Shown here one piece after another: positions 1 to 8,010 of a DNA stretch of 64,000 bases. The notes beneath the pieces were generated by a model. The model did no database searches. It was not told the DNA's origin and worked only from the letters and a program-made list of their open reading frames with translations. Made by a program: the position numbers and the translations under genes. Positions within the stretch are counted from its first letter, which is position 1. Every line of letters starts with the position of its first letter. This stretch comes from Korobacter sp036501185 (GTDB lineage Bacteria; Acidobacteriota; Terriglobia; Terriglobales; Acidobacteriaceae). The stretch lies in the NCBI GenBank assembly GCA_036501185.1, contig DASYAU010000091.1, positions 1-64,000 of the forward strand, read 5' to 3'.

Positions 1-57
1 GACGTCCCCGGGAGAGACGCGGAACTGCTTGGACCCGGCGCGGATGACCGCGTACAT
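1..57 (-). CDS. rplU: 50S ribosomal protein L21 (N-terminal fragment)
   Basis: The first 19 codons are visible; the gene runs off the left edge. The product begins MYAVIRAGSKQFRVSPGDV, which matches the very conserved L21 N-terminus (MYAVI..GGKQ.RV..GD). L21 binds 23S rRNA in the large ribosomal subunit. A Shine-Dalgarno GGAGG (plus-strand CCTCC at 63-67) lies six bases before the ATG and fixes the start. In most bacteria rpmA (L27) and obg follow, outside this window. The identification rests on 19 residues but they are diagnostic. Confidence 0.9.
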   Translation of the reverse strand, partial: MYAVIRAGSKQFRVSPGDV

Positions 58-286
58 AGATGCCTCCGAAACTTAACGCTCCCGCGCACACGGGCGCGAG
101 GCACGTGGAGTCGAGATACGAACTTGAGCTTGCACTTCCCCGCATAAAGCTTAGTTCAGGCCGAGACGGCCGGACGGGGGTGTCCTGGAAGGACGTAGAA
201 GTACAGGCAAACCATGTGATTGTAACGGTTTTTGCGGGAGGAGGTCAATCGGGGGCTAGAATGCGGGGATTCGTTGAGGAGGGTGG
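58..286. other. Divergent intergenic region between rplU and a small membrane protein gene
   Basis: This stretch carries the rplU ribosome binding site and presumably the rplU promoter and 5' leader on the minus strand, and the upstream region of the small gene at 287 on the plus strand. I see no clear -35/-10 pair and no convincing gene. Confidence 0.5.
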
Positions 287-478
287 ATGCGCGTTCTTAA
301 GGTGGTCTGTGGGATCGCGGTGCTGTTCATGGCGCTGCACATGGTGCATGCGATTGAACACTTCACGCACATGAGGAATGAAATGTCGGCGTGGATGTGG
401 GATGGAGTGCTGGTGGTGGGCGTGGTGGCGGATTTGTTGTCGGCGGTGGGTGGGGTGTTGTTGATTATGGGGAAGTGA
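287..478 (+). CDS. Small two-helix membrane protein, function unknown
   Basis: 63 residues. The start has a strong ribosome binding site (GAGGAGGG, four bases before the ATG), which is the main reason to accept it. Two hydrophobic stretches are visible, about residues 4-20 and 41-61, separated by a His/Met-rich segment (HAIEHFTHMRNEM). This suggests a small inner-membrane protein, possibly metal-binding, but no family is recognised. It precedes the secreted SnoaL-like pair by 65 bases. Confidence 0.55.
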   Translation: MRVLKVVCGIAVLFMALHMVHAIEHFTHMRNEMSAWMWDGVLVVGVVADLLSAVGGVLLIMGK

Positions 479-485
479 TGGGAAA

Positions 486-521
486 CCCCACGTGTCGAAC
501 ACAGGGACCCATGGGGCACCC
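486..521 (+). repeat. Family C hairpin repeat, copy 1 (ends GGGGCACC)
   Basis: CCCCA (486-490) pairs with TGGGG (512-516), with an inner GTGT/ACAC hairpin (492-502), followed by CACCC. The same layout, always ending GGGGCACC on the plus strand, recurs at 28940, 34070 and 40584. It lies in the gap before the gene at 544. Confidence 0.5.
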
Positions 522-543
522 GAGAAATGGGGAGGATGGAAAG

Positions 544-993
544 ATGAAACTGATCCGATGGACTGGGATGGTGGCGGTGGTGTGCCTGATTGCGGTAAGC
601 GGGTTGGCTCAGGGCGCGCCAGACAAAGCTTATCTGCAGAAGATTTGGGATGGGTGGTCGACGATGCAGGTGGAGAACGTGGACCCGTATTACGCGGCTG
701 GAGCGCACGTGTTCTTCGATGATGAGCCGCTGAAATTCAATAGCTGGAGCGAATACAGGAAGACCGCGGCGAAGGAAGCTGAGGAGTACAAGTCGTGGAA
801 GTTCACGCTGAATGACGATGTCGAGATCCACGCGGCCGGGGCGAACTATTGGGGGATGGCGACGTTGAATTCCGTGACGGTGAACAAGGACGGAAAGGAA
901 GAAAAAAGCACGTTGCGATGGACGTTTGTGTTGGAGAAACAGAAGGGGAGATGGGTGCTGGTGCATGAGCATGTGTCGGCACCGGTCGGGTAG
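544..993 (+). CDS. Secreted SnoaL/NTF2-like protein, paralogue 1
   Basis: 149 residues starting at the ATG preceded by GGGGAGGATGG; the reading frame is open further upstream but only this start gives a signal peptide. Residues 1-23 form an export signal (MKLIRW... hydrophobic ...GLAQ). The mature part, with PDKAYLQK..DGW, FFDDEPLK.N.W.EYRK and a C-terminal RWTFVLEKQ..RWVLVHEH, fits the SnoaL/DUF4440 (NTF2-like) fold, which includes ketosteroid-isomerase-like and many uncharacterised periplasmic proteins. The next gene is a close paralogue, so this is a tandem duplication. The substrate is unknown. Confidence 0.8.
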   Translation: MKLIRWTGMVAVVCLIAVSGLAQGAPDKAYLQKIWDGWSTMQVENVDPYYAAGAHVFFDDEPLKFNSWSEYRKTAAKEAEEYKSWKFTLNDDVEIHAAGANYWGMATLNSVTVNKDGKEEKSTLRWTFVLEKQKGRWVLVHEHVSAPVG

Positions 994-1016
994 AGAAGAT
1001 CACGCGGGGAGCTAAC

Positions 1017-1469
1017 ATGAAACGCTTTCGTTGGATTGCAGTGGTGGGGATTTTGTTCATGCTGGCGATCCATGGAATCGCGCAGAATCCGCCGGACAAA
1101 GCCTATTTGCAGAAGTTGCTGGATGGCTGGGCGACGGGGAACCCTGACGGGCAGACGCAGTACTACGCCCAAGGCAATTACCTGTTCTTCGATGACTCAC
1201 CACTGAAGTACAACAACTGGGACGAGTATCGGAAAGGTACGATTGAGGGATTTAAGGACGTCGCGTGGTCCAAGATCAGGATGGATGATGATGCGCAGAT
1301 CCATTGCGATGCTCCGAACATCTGTTGGAGCGCGGCCACGGTGGACATGACCTTTCATACGAAGGACGGTAAAGAGTCCCACGGGGTTCGACGCTGGACG
1401 GTAATTTTCGAAAAACAGAATGACAAGTGGCTCATCGTGCATGAGCACATGTCGTTGCCGTCGAACTAG
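1017..1469 (+). CDS. Secreted SnoaL/NTF2-like protein, paralogue 2
   Basis: 150 residues with a signal peptide (residues 1-23, cleavage probably after GIAQ). It shares with its upstream neighbour the block PPDKAYLQK.LDGW, the FFDD.PLK.N.W.EYRKG segment and the RRWTVIFEKQ..KWLIVHEHMS end, so both arose by tandem duplication. A GGGGAG ribosome binding site precedes the ATG; 23 bases separate the two genes, which suggests co-transcription. Its last four bases overlap the stop of the convergent deaminase gene. The NTF2-like fold assignment comes from pattern only; no catalytic residue can be named. Confidence 0.8.
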   Translation: MKRFRWIAVVGILFMLAIHGIAQNPPDKAYLQKLLDGWATGNPDGQTQYYAQGNYLFFDDSPLKYNNWDEYRKGTIEGFKDVAWSKIRMDDDAQIHCDAPNICWSAATVDMTFHTKDGKESHGVRRWTVIFEKQNDKWLIVHEHMSLPSN

Positions 1470-2503
1470 GAACGTTCCAAGAGATCCCTATTTTCGACTG
1501 GGCTGAGGAATGACGACTGGAAGGAGTTGCGCGCGAGCTGGCGGAGTTCTTCTTCGGTGAAGGCGAAGTGGTCGCGGAGGAGTCCGTATTCGCGGGTGAG
1601 GGTGGTGTGGAACATCTCGGGGTCGTCGGTGGCGAGGGTGATTTTTACGCCGGCGTCGAAGAGTTTGCGGACGGGGTGGTCGGCGAGGGAGCGGCAGCAG
1701 CCGGTTTTGAAGTTGCTGGTGACGCAGATTTCGACTGGGGTTTGCGTGGCGGCGAGGTGAGCGACGAGGGCGGGATCGTCGATGGCGTGGAGGCCGTGGC
1801 CGATCCGCTGGGCGTGGAGATCGCGAAGGGCGCTCCAGATGGATTCGGGGCCGGTGCTTTCGCCGGCGTGGGCCGTGAGATGCAGACCGTGCTTGGCGGC
1901 CTCGGCGAAGACTTCAACGAAATTTGAGGCGGGGCCGCGAGCTTCGTCACCGCCGATACCGATGGCGATGACGTTGCGGTCGCGTAACTGGATGGCTTTG
2001 GCGACCACCTTGTGAGCTTCTTCGGGGCCGAAGTGACGGACGGCGTCGAAGATCCAGCGGACCTTCACGCCGAAGTCGTGCTCGCCGCGCTCGCGGCCGC
2101 GCTCCATGCCTTCAAAAAGCGGATCGAATTCCTGGCCGCGCCAGAAGATCACGCCAACCGATACATACACCTCGGCGTAGACGCAGCCCTCCCGCGCCAG
2201 CTTTTCGCACATGCGATAGGTGATGAGCTCGTAGTCTTGGGGATCGCGAAGGCGTTCGGTTACGGCCTTGAAGGCCAGGAGGAAGCCGACGAAGTTCTTG
2301 TACTCGTAAAGAGCACGGGCTTCGTCCTTGGTGAAAACGCGGCCGCTGTCGCTGACGTCTTTGTAGCGATTATTCAAAACCTGGAGCGTGGTGGGATGGC
2401 GGCGGCTGAGTTCCGCGAAAGTTGCGGGGTCGACAGTGCCCTCGAGATGGAGGTGGAGCTCGGCCTTGGGCAGGCTGCGGAGAAACTCGGGCGTGACGTC
2501 CAT
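1466..2503 (-). CDS. add: Adenosine deaminase family protein
   Basis: 345 residues, the usual length of the family. Zinc and catalytic motifs are present: HLHLEG at residues 17-22, HAGES near residue 212, RIGHG near 234, and TDDPEMF near 290, preceded by CVTSNFKTG. The family removes the amino group of adenosine (purine salvage), but bacterial members may instead act on 6-aminodeoxyfutalosine in menaquinone synthesis, and the sequence does not decide. The gene starts one base after the upstream permease stops, so the two form an operon and the permease may supply a related substrate. Confidence 0.85.
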   Translation of the reverse strand: MDVTPEFLRSLPKAELHLHLEGTVDPATFAELSRRHPTTLQVLNNRYKDVSDSGRVFTKDEARALYEYKNFVGFLLAFKAVTERLRDPQDYELITYRMCEKLAREGCVYAEVYVSVGVIFWRGQEFDPLFEGMERGRERGEHDFGVKVRWIFDAVRHFGPEEAHKVVAKAIQLRDRNVIAIGIGGDEARGPASNFVEVFAEAAKHGLHLTAHAGESTGPESIWSALRDLHAQRIGHGLHAIDDPALVAHLAATQTPVEICVTSNFKTGCCRSLADHPVRKLFDAGVKITLATDDPEMFHTTLTREYGLLRDHFAFTEEELRQLARNSFQSSFLSPVENRDLLERS

Positions 2504-2504
2504 G

Positions 2505-4181
2505 CTAGCGAGCGGGTGAGTTCGATTTCGCTCGCTCGGGCGGGCAAAACTCGCTGCGATTGCGGCTGTAGAGCACGTAGATCACAAGCCCGATGGCGAG
2601 CCAGACCACGAAGCGAATCCACGTGATGAGCGTAAGGCCGGTCATCAATCCGCCGCAAAGGACGATTGAGATGATGGGGAAAAACGGAACGAAGGGAACC
2701 TTGAATCCGCGTGGGCGTTCCGGCTGGCGGCGGCGCAGGAAGATCACGCCGAAGGAGACGAGAACGAAAGCGAAGAGGGTTCCAATATTCGAAAGATCGG
2801 CGGCATCGCCAATGTCCACAAAGGCCGCGGGAAGACCGACGGCAAAGCCGGCAATCCACGTAGACCAATGCGGGGTTTTGAATCGCTTGTGGACGACGGA
2901 GAAGATCGAGGGCAGCAGACGGTCGCGCGACATCGCGAACCAGACACGGGTTTGACCGTACTGGAAGACGAGGAGAGACGAGAGCATTCCGGTCAGCGCG
3001 CCGATGATGATGATGGAGCGATAGACGGGTTTTGCGCCGAGCTGCTGCAGCGCGTAGGCGACGGGAGCGTCGGCAGCGGGGCCGGAGGTGAACGTGCTGT
3101 AACGCATCATGCCGAGCAGCACGAGGGCGACGCCGACATAGAGGACGGTGCAGACGATCAGCGAAGCGATGATGCCGAATGGAATATCTTTTTGCGGGTT
3201 CTTCGCTTCCTCGGCGGCGGTGGAGACGGAGTCGAAGCCGATGTAGGTGAAGAAGATGATGGCGCCGCCGGTGAGGATGCCGCCGAAGCCGGAGGGCGCG
3301 AACGGCGTCCAGTTGGCAGGCTTCACCAACATTCCGCCGACGATGAGGAAAATCACGATGGCGCCGATTTTGACCGCCACCATGATGTTGTTGGTCTCCG
3401 CGGATTCGCGTACGCCGCGAACCAGCAGGACGGTCAGGATCATGACGACCAAAAATGCCGGAAGATTAAAGTACGCACCCGTCCATTTGCCTCCGGCAAA
3501 AACAGGAGAGGAGATGGCATCCGGCAAATTTATGCGGAAGGCGGAAAGTTGGGCTTTGAGGTATCCGGAAAAACCGACGGCCACTGCCACATTGCTGACG
3601 GCATATTCGAGGATGAGATCCCAGCCGATGATCCAGGCGAAGATCTCGCCGAGCGTGGCGTACGAATAGGTGTACGCGCTGCCGGCGATGGGAATCATGG
3701 AGGCTAGTTCGGCATAACACAAACCCGCAAAGCTGCAAGCGACGGCAACCAGTATGAACGAGATGGCAATGGCCGGGCCTGCCGCAGGCCGTCCGTGCAT
3801 CAGCGCGCCATTGACGGACCCGTGTCGAATGAGGCTGGCGATGAGGTCCATGACCTGCGCATGCAGGATGGACGGTATCTCGAAATGCTCGCCTGCCGCC
3901 GCCGTTCCGGTGAGAACGAAGATGCCGGAGCCGATGATTGCGCCTATGCCGAGAGCGGTCAGCGACCACGGGCCAAGCGTCTTGGTAAGCGCGTGCCCCT
4001 CTTCGTGAGAATCGGAGATCAGCTTATCAATGGACTTGCAAGCGAGTAATTGGTTTGCCAGGGCGCCAGCTCCGGACGACGAAAATGGCCGCACCAACAG
4101 GGCGTAACACGCTGCCAAGCGAATGCCTGTTGGAGAGTCGAGGAATCTTACCTTGCCGACGGGGTGTGCGCCAATCGGCAA
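2505..4181 (-). CDS. APC-superfamily amino acid permease
   Basis: About 12 hydrophobic segments. The first (LGIGAIIGSGIFVLTGTAAAG) carries the APC substrate-binding GSGIF motif, and FTYIGFDSVSTAAEEAKNP is typical of the cationic amino acid transporter branch. An extra segment of about 35 residues (GEHFEIPSIL...HGRPAAGPA) sits between TM1 and TM2. The ATG at 4181 lies inside a perfect 13-bp inverted repeat, and the family-like N-terminus (ANQLLACKSIDKLI) begins only at residue 42. The real start is therefore probably downstream; a CTG at 4061 has GGAG upstream, and TTG/GTG codons lie at 4118-4092. The gene is co-directional with add, one base apart. Confidence 0.8.
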   Translation of the reverse strand: MPIGAHPVGKVRFLDSPTGIRLAACYALLVRPFSSSGAGALANQLLACKSIDKLISDSHEEGHALTKTLGPWSLTALGIGAIIGSGIFVLTGTAAAGEHFEIPSILHAQVMDLIASLIRHGSVNGALMHGRPAAGPAIAISFILVAVACSFAGLCYAELASMIPIAGSAYTYSYATLGEIFAWIIGWDLILEYAVSNVAVAVGFSGYLKAQLSAFRINLPDAISSPVFAGGKWTGAYFNLPAFLVVMILTVLLVRGVRESAETNNIMVAVKIGAIVIFLIVGGMLVKPANWTPFAPSGFGGILTGGAIIFFTYIGFDSVSTAAEEAKNPQKDIPFGIIASLIVCTVLYVGVALVLLGMMRYSTFTSGPAADAPVAYALQQLGAKPVYRSIIIIGALTGMLSSLLVFQYGQTRVWFAMSRDRLLPSIFSVVHKRFKTPHWSTWIAGFAVGLPAAFVDIGDAADLSNIGTLFAFVLVSFGVIFLRRRQPERPRGFKVPFVPFFPIISIVLCGGLMTGLTLITWIRFVVWLAIGLVIYVLYSRNRSEFCPPERAKSNSPAR

Positions 4182-4187
4182 GGTAAG
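4147..4187 (-). promoter_or_regulatory. Perfect 13-bp inverted repeat between the small basic gene and the permease
   Basis: CTTACCTTGCCGA (4147-4159) and TCGGCAAGGTAAG (4175-4187) are perfectly complementary across a 15-base loop. On the minus-strand transcript the hairpin comes 15 bases after the stop of the small lysine-rich gene and covers the first ATG of the permease frame. No T run follows, so it may be an operator or a 5'-leader hairpin rather than an intrinsic terminator. Confidence 0.65.
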
Positions 4188-4202
4188 AGATGTCGCGAGC
4201 CT

Positions 4203-4358
4203 TTACCGCTTCGAGGTGCCGCGGGCGAGCTTCTTTACCTTTTGTTTCTTGGAGCCGCGCACATAATCGCGCTTTCCCTTGGGGGTGGCTTTCTTGCGCG
4301 CTGCGCGCTTCAACTTCTTGCGTTCTTCTTTGTCGGTGACTTTCTTGGTATTTGCCAT
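4203..4358 (-). CDS. Small lysine/arginine-rich protein (51 aa)
   Basis: The ATG at 4358 opens a 51-codon frame beginning MANTKKVTDKEERKKLKRA and ending LARGTSKR, with about 40 percent Lys plus Arg and no Cys or aromatic residues except one Tyr. Such composition is typical of nucleic-acid-binding peptides, for example ribosome-associated extensions. I recognise no family. It lies between uvrD and the permease on the same strand and is followed by the 13-bp inverted repeat. The compact frame with start and stop and coherent composition favours a real gene. Confidence 0.6.
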   Translation of the reverse strand: MANTKKVTDKEERKKLKRAARKKATPKGKRDYVRGSKKQKVKKLARGTSKR

Positions 4359-4387
4359 TCGGTTGTTTTGTCCTATCTAAAAGTGTG

Positions 4388-4454
4388 CAGGGGCTTAAGC
4401 CCCTTTCTATTACGCGTCGTACGGCAGCGCTAAAGCGCTGCCCTGATACAAAAC
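4388..4454 (+). repeat. Family A double-palindrome repeat, copy 1
   Basis: Two palindromes in a fixed arrangement: GGGGCTTAAGCCCC (4390-4403), then a spacer, then GGCAGCGC-TAAA-GCGCTGCC (4423-4442) followed by CTGATACAA. The same layout in the same orientation recurs at 32475-32540. It is intergenic, downstream of uvrD, and resembles a REP-type element. Confidence 0.75.
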
Positions 4455-4504
4455 TTGTTTTGCGCGGCTGAAGTCGCGGCGAAGGTGGAGAGTTCGCGAC
4501 AGAG

Positions 4505-7045
4505 TTATACCTTCTCTAATTGCGCGAATTTCTCGACCAGCTTTTTTAAGCCGAACCTCGGAAATTGTACCGTAATCTTCGCTTCTTCCCCTTCGCCTTC
4601 GCGCTGATAGACAGTTCCTTCGCCATATTTCGGGTGCTTTACCTTCTGTCCCGGGCGGAAACCGCGCTTCCCTGACGGCGCTTCAACCGGCACGCTCGGG
4701 CGGGAAAACTTCTTGCCGCGCGAGGCGAAAAACTCGGCGATGTTCTCGATGGAGTTGTAGGTCGAGCCGCCGTAGCTCGCTTTCTGCTTGGGGCGCCCGT
4801 ACTGCGGACGCTGATCTTCGTTTTCGTAATCGTAATGCGTCTCGTAGGCGTCATCGTTGAAGACTGGGGTCTTCTTCTGCGGTGAGCCGAGGTCTTCGAA
4901 GAGGTTCGAGGGTACTTCGCTGAGGAAGCGCGAAGCGGTACTGGCTTCGGGCATATCGGTTCCATAGCGACGGCGGTAGCGGGCGCGGCTTAGGACGAGT
5001 ACGCGCATCGCACGGGTCATGCCGACGTAGCACAGGCGGCGCTCTTCTTCGATTTCGTCGGGGTTCATGAGGGTACGCGAGTGCGGAAAGAGGCCCTCTT
5101 CCATGCCGACGAGAAAGACCAGCGGGAATTCGAGGCCCTTGGCGGCGTGGAGGGTCATGAGCGTGACTTGGGCGCTAGCGTCGATGTCGTCGGTATCGGC
5201 GACGAGGGCGGCGTGATCAAGGAAGTCGGCGAGAGTCTCGCCGCGATCACGGGAGTCCATGGCGGCGTTCACCAGTTCGCGCAGGTTCTCGATTCGCGCC
5301 AGGGATTCCGGCGTGTCCTCTTCTTCGAGTTGCTTGATGTAGCCGGTGCGATCGATGAGGAACTTGAGGACCTCGGCGACGTTGGCGTTTTCGCCGGGAG
5401 CGCGGAAGGCTTCGACCTTTTCGGGTGCGGCTTTTTCGGAGATTGCTTCGGGAGAAAATTCTTCGGCCCCGGCTTCGAGTTCGCCGAAGTCGAAGGCCAT
5501 GCTGTGCTGGAGGTCTTCTTCTTCGGCAATTTCCGGCTCGGCGGCATCGCTGACCGGCGCTTCTTCGGGCTGCGCGGTTTCGGTCAAACGCTCTTCGAAC
5601 TTGCCGAAGAGCATCGCGCGGGCGTCTTCAATCAGTTCGCGGAAGCCTTTGAGTGCGGCGCAGGCGCGGGGCTGCATGAGGCGCTGCTCGACGATGTGGC
5701 CTAGGGCGTCCCACATGGAGAGGTTGGCTTCGAGGGCGATGCGTTCGATTTGCTCGACGGTGGTTTTGCCGATGCCTCGGGTGGGGGTGTTGATGGTGCG
5801 AAGGAGAGCGACCGAATCGCTGGGATTCTGGATCAGCTTGAGGTAGCTGATCATGTCCTTGATTTCGGCGCGCTCGTAGAAACTAAAACCTCCGACGACG
5901 TTGTACTTGATGCCGTAGCGGCGCATTGCCTCTTCGAACAGTCGCGATTGCGAGTTGGTGCGATAGAGGACGGCGGCGCGCTTGGGCTCGTCGTCTTCGT
6001 TGGGCGCGGAGAGATATTTGTTGATGTAGTCGGCGATGAAGAGCGATTCGTTTTCACCGTCGGGCGCTTCGTAGTAGCCGAGCTTTGCGCCCCCGAGACG
6101 CTCGGTCCAGAGATTTTTCCCTTTGCGCTTGAGGTTGTTTTTCACCACGGCAGACGCGGCTTCGAGAATGTTCTGCGTCGAACGGTAGTTCTGCTCCAGG
6201 CGAACGATTTTGGCTTCGGGGAAGTCCTGCTCGAATTCGAGGATGTTGCGGATGTCGGCACCGCGCCAGGAATAAATGGATTGATCCTCGTCGCCGACGG
6301 CGCAGACGTTGTGCTCGCGTCCGGCGAGCGCGCGCATGATCTCGTATTGCGGGCGGTTGGTGTCCTGGTACTCGTCGATAAGCACGTACTGGAAGCGGCG
6401 GTTGTATTTCTCGCGGACTTCGGTGGAGACCTTCAGGAGCTGGTTGGTTTTCAGAAGGAGGTCGTCGAAGTCGAGCGCGTTGGCTTTGGCGAGCTCGGAT
6501 TCATAGACCTTGTAGATATGCGCGACGCGCTCCATCTTCGGATCGGCGGAATTGAGGTAGACCTCCTGCGGATCGAGCAGATGGTTCTTGGCGTGCGAAA
6601 TGTGCGAGAGAACGGTGCGGGGGGTAAGCTGCTTGTCGTCGATGCCGAGGCGCTTCGTGGCGGACTTCACGATCGATTGCTGGTCGCTCTCGTCGTAGAT
6701 AGCGAAATCTTTGCGATAGCCCTTGCCATTGACCTGCAAGGCCTCGATATCGCGGCGCAGGACGCGAACACAGAATGAGTGGAAGGTGGAGATCAGTGGC
6801 TTGGCCAAGGTGCGGCCGCCGGCGAGATTTGCGACGCGCTCGGCCATTTCGGCGGCGGCCTTGTTGGTGAAGGTCATCGCGAGGATGGAGTCAGGCGCGG
6901 CGCCCACTTTATCGATGAGGTAGGCAATCCGATAGGTGATGACACGGGTTTTCCCGCTGCCTGCGCCGGCGAGAATGAGCACCGGCCCGTGGACGGTTTC
7001 GACCGCCTCGCGCTGCTGGGGATTGAGTTTTTCGAGGAACTGCAA
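4505..7045 (-). CDS. uvrD: ATP-dependent DNA helicase UvrD/PcrA
   Basis: 846 residues, superfamily 1A helicase acting 3' to 5' in nucleotide excision and mismatch repair and in clearing RecA or stalled replication intermediates. Visible motifs: LNPQQREAV Q-motif (residues 7-15), Walker A GAGSGKT (27-33), DEYQDTNRPQ (motif II), GDEDQSIYSWRGAD (motif III), LEQNYRST (motif IV), LMTLHAAKGLEFPLVFLVG (motif V), and CYVGMTRA (motif VI). The C-terminus GFRPGQKVKHPKYGEGTV...FGLKKL is the Tudor-like RNA polymerase-interacting domain of PcrA/UvrD. An acidic insert of about 60 residues (around residues 490-550) is longer than usual. Confidence 0.95.
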   Translation of the reverse strand: MQFLEKLNPQQREAVETVHGPVLILAGAGSGKTRVITYRIAYLIDKVGAAPDSILAMTFTNKAAAEMAERVANLAGGRTLAKPLISTFHSFCVRVLRRDIEALQVNGKGYRKDFAIYDESDQQSIVKSATKRLGIDDKQLTPRTVLSHISHAKNHLLDPQEVYLNSADPKMERVAHIYKVYESELAKANALDFDDLLLKTNQLLKVSTEVREKYNRRFQYVLIDEYQDTNRPQYEIMRALAGREHNVCAVGDEDQSIYSWRGADIRNILEFEQDFPEAKIVRLEQNYRSTQNILEAASAVVKNNLKRKGKNLWTERLGGAKLGYYEAPDGENESLFIADYINKYLSAPNEDDEPKRAAVLYRTNSQSRLFEEAMRRYGIKYNVVGGFSFYERAEIKDMISYLKLIQNPSDSVALLRTINTPTRGIGKTTVEQIERIALEANLSMWDALGHIVEQRLMQPRACAALKGFRELIEDARAMLFGKFEERLTETAQPEEAPVSDAAEPEIAEEEDLQHSMAFDFGELEAGAEEFSPEAISEKAAPEKVEAFRAPGENANVAEVLKFLIDRTGYIKQLEEEDTPESLARIENLRELVNAAMDSRDRGETLADFLDHAALVADTDDIDASAQVTLMTLHAAKGLEFPLVFLVGMEEGLFPHSRTLMNPDEIEEERRLCYVGMTRAMRVLVLSRARYRRRYGTDMPEASTASRFLSEVPSNLFEDLGSPQKKTPVFNDDAYETHYDYENEDQRPQYGRPKQKASYGGSTYNSIENIAEFFASRGKKFSRPSVPVEAPSGKRGFRPGQKVKHPKYGEGTVYQREGEGEEAKITVQFPRFGLKKLVEKFAQLEKV

Positions 7046-7121
7046 CGGAATTTCCTTCTTCAGTGGCCGAAGATCAATTGTAACGTGGGATAGGGACGGG
7101 AAAATTTGTTAGAGTTGCGCC

Positions 7122-7436
7122 GTGGACTGGTTTGAGTTCAGCCTGATTGCTGTCGCGAGCGCTGCCCTGCTCGCCTGGGGGCGGCACGTATACGCGTGGC
7201 CAAACCGTATGTCGCGCTGGTGGTACGACACCAACCGCATTCACCTGGCCTATTCCAAGATTGCAGGCGTGCTGCTGATCTTTTCCGGGTTCCTGGCGGT
7301 GACGTTCGCCCTGGTTTTTAAACTACAGCTACTCGCCTCGTGGGAGGGCTTGCTGCCGGTGCCGGTGTCGTTATTGGGAACCACGTTGCTAAGGCCGCGC
7401 CGGAAAACGCAATTGCCTTGGCATCACAAAACCTAG
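7122..7436 (+). CDS. Small predicted membrane protein, function unknown
   Basis: 104 residues from a GTG start. Hydrophobic segments at about residues 6-20, 47-68 and 75-88 suggest a small integral membrane protein, and the C-terminus is basic (RPRRKTQLPWHHKT). It is divergent from uvrD and convergent with the DUF971 gene. No family is recognised. It uses the region's normal codon bias. Confidence 0.5.
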   Translation: MDWFEFSLIAVASAALLAWGRHVYAWPNRMSRWWYDTNRIHLAYSKIAGVLLIFSGFLAVTFALVFKLQLLASWEGLLPVPVSLLGTTLLRPRRKTQLPWHHKT

Positions 7437-7445
7437 CAACCTTCG

Positions 7446-7856
7446 TTAATTCGGTTTCCCTTCGCCTTTATCGAGAGGTTCGCGGTTTCCGACCGCGGCG
7501 GCTTCGCGCTTCATCTTGCATTCCGGGCAGGGACACCATTCGCGCAAATAATCCCAGGAAAAAATTCCGTGCTGGTGGCCGTCGTTCCATACGAAGCGGA
7601 TGGCGTACTTGCCGACCGGTTCAACTTCAGTCGGTTTTGCAAGCGCTTTGAACATGGGGAGAGCGCCCGCGACAGCTTTCAACGGATCGCCGGGCTTACG
7701 CCCATCCTTCTGACGTTCCTCATTACATAAAGCGCACGGACAGGCGTCGCGGAGCCAGGGGAAAGAGTAGGTAGAGCGGTGGCCATCCTTCCACTCGATC
7801 TCCATGCCGGTGCCTTCGGTTTTGTGCACCTTCACCGATTTCGGATATGCGGCCAT
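7446..7856 (-). CDS. DUF971 / gamma-butyrobetaine-hydroxylase-like N-terminal domain protein
   Basis: 136 residues. Two matching blocks, EWKDGHRSTYSFPWLRDACPCALC (read in parts, residues 21-44) and VWNDGHQHGIFSWDYLREWCPC (89-110), give the W.DGH...F.w.yLR pattern of PF06155. Cysteines at 39/41/44 and 108/110/113 form two C-x-C-x2-C clusters that could bind zinc or an iron-sulfur cluster; in gamma-butyrobetaine hydroxylase this domain binds zinc. Stand-alone bacterial members are often linked to Fe-S cluster carriers, but there is no such neighbour here. Function otherwise unknown. Confidence 0.8.
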   Translation of the reverse strand: MAAYPKSVKVHKTEGTGMEIEWKDGHRSTYSFPWLRDACPCALCNEERQKDGRKPGDPLKAVAGALPMFKALAKPTEVEPVGKYAIRFVWNDGHQHGIFSWDYLREWCPCPECKMKREAAAVGNREPLDKGEGKPN

Positions 7857-7867
7857 AGAACCATTCT

Positions 7868-7889
7868 AACCACAGAGGACACTGAGGGA
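7868..7889. repeat. Family D repeat, copy 1 (AACCACAGAGG-CAC-GAGGGA)
   Basis: The sequence AACCACAGAGGACACTGAGG closely matches those at 23945 and, more loosely, 14768. All three are in intergenic sequence. It lies just upstream of the DUF971 gene. Confidence 0.5.
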
Positions 7890-8010
7890 TTGGAAGGATG
7901 CTAGGCCCGACATATTGAAGGGTGTCGATATAGGAAGCGGCTTGCAAACCCATCGTCAATTCTTTGTCGCGCTACGTGCTGGTTAGCGCGCTGTGGTTAA
8001 ATAAATCTTT

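Noticed and set aside
60..374. Plus-strand frame of 104 codons at the left edge
   Set aside because: No ribosome binding site, mixed composition, and it overlaps both the rplU leader and the better supported gene at 287.
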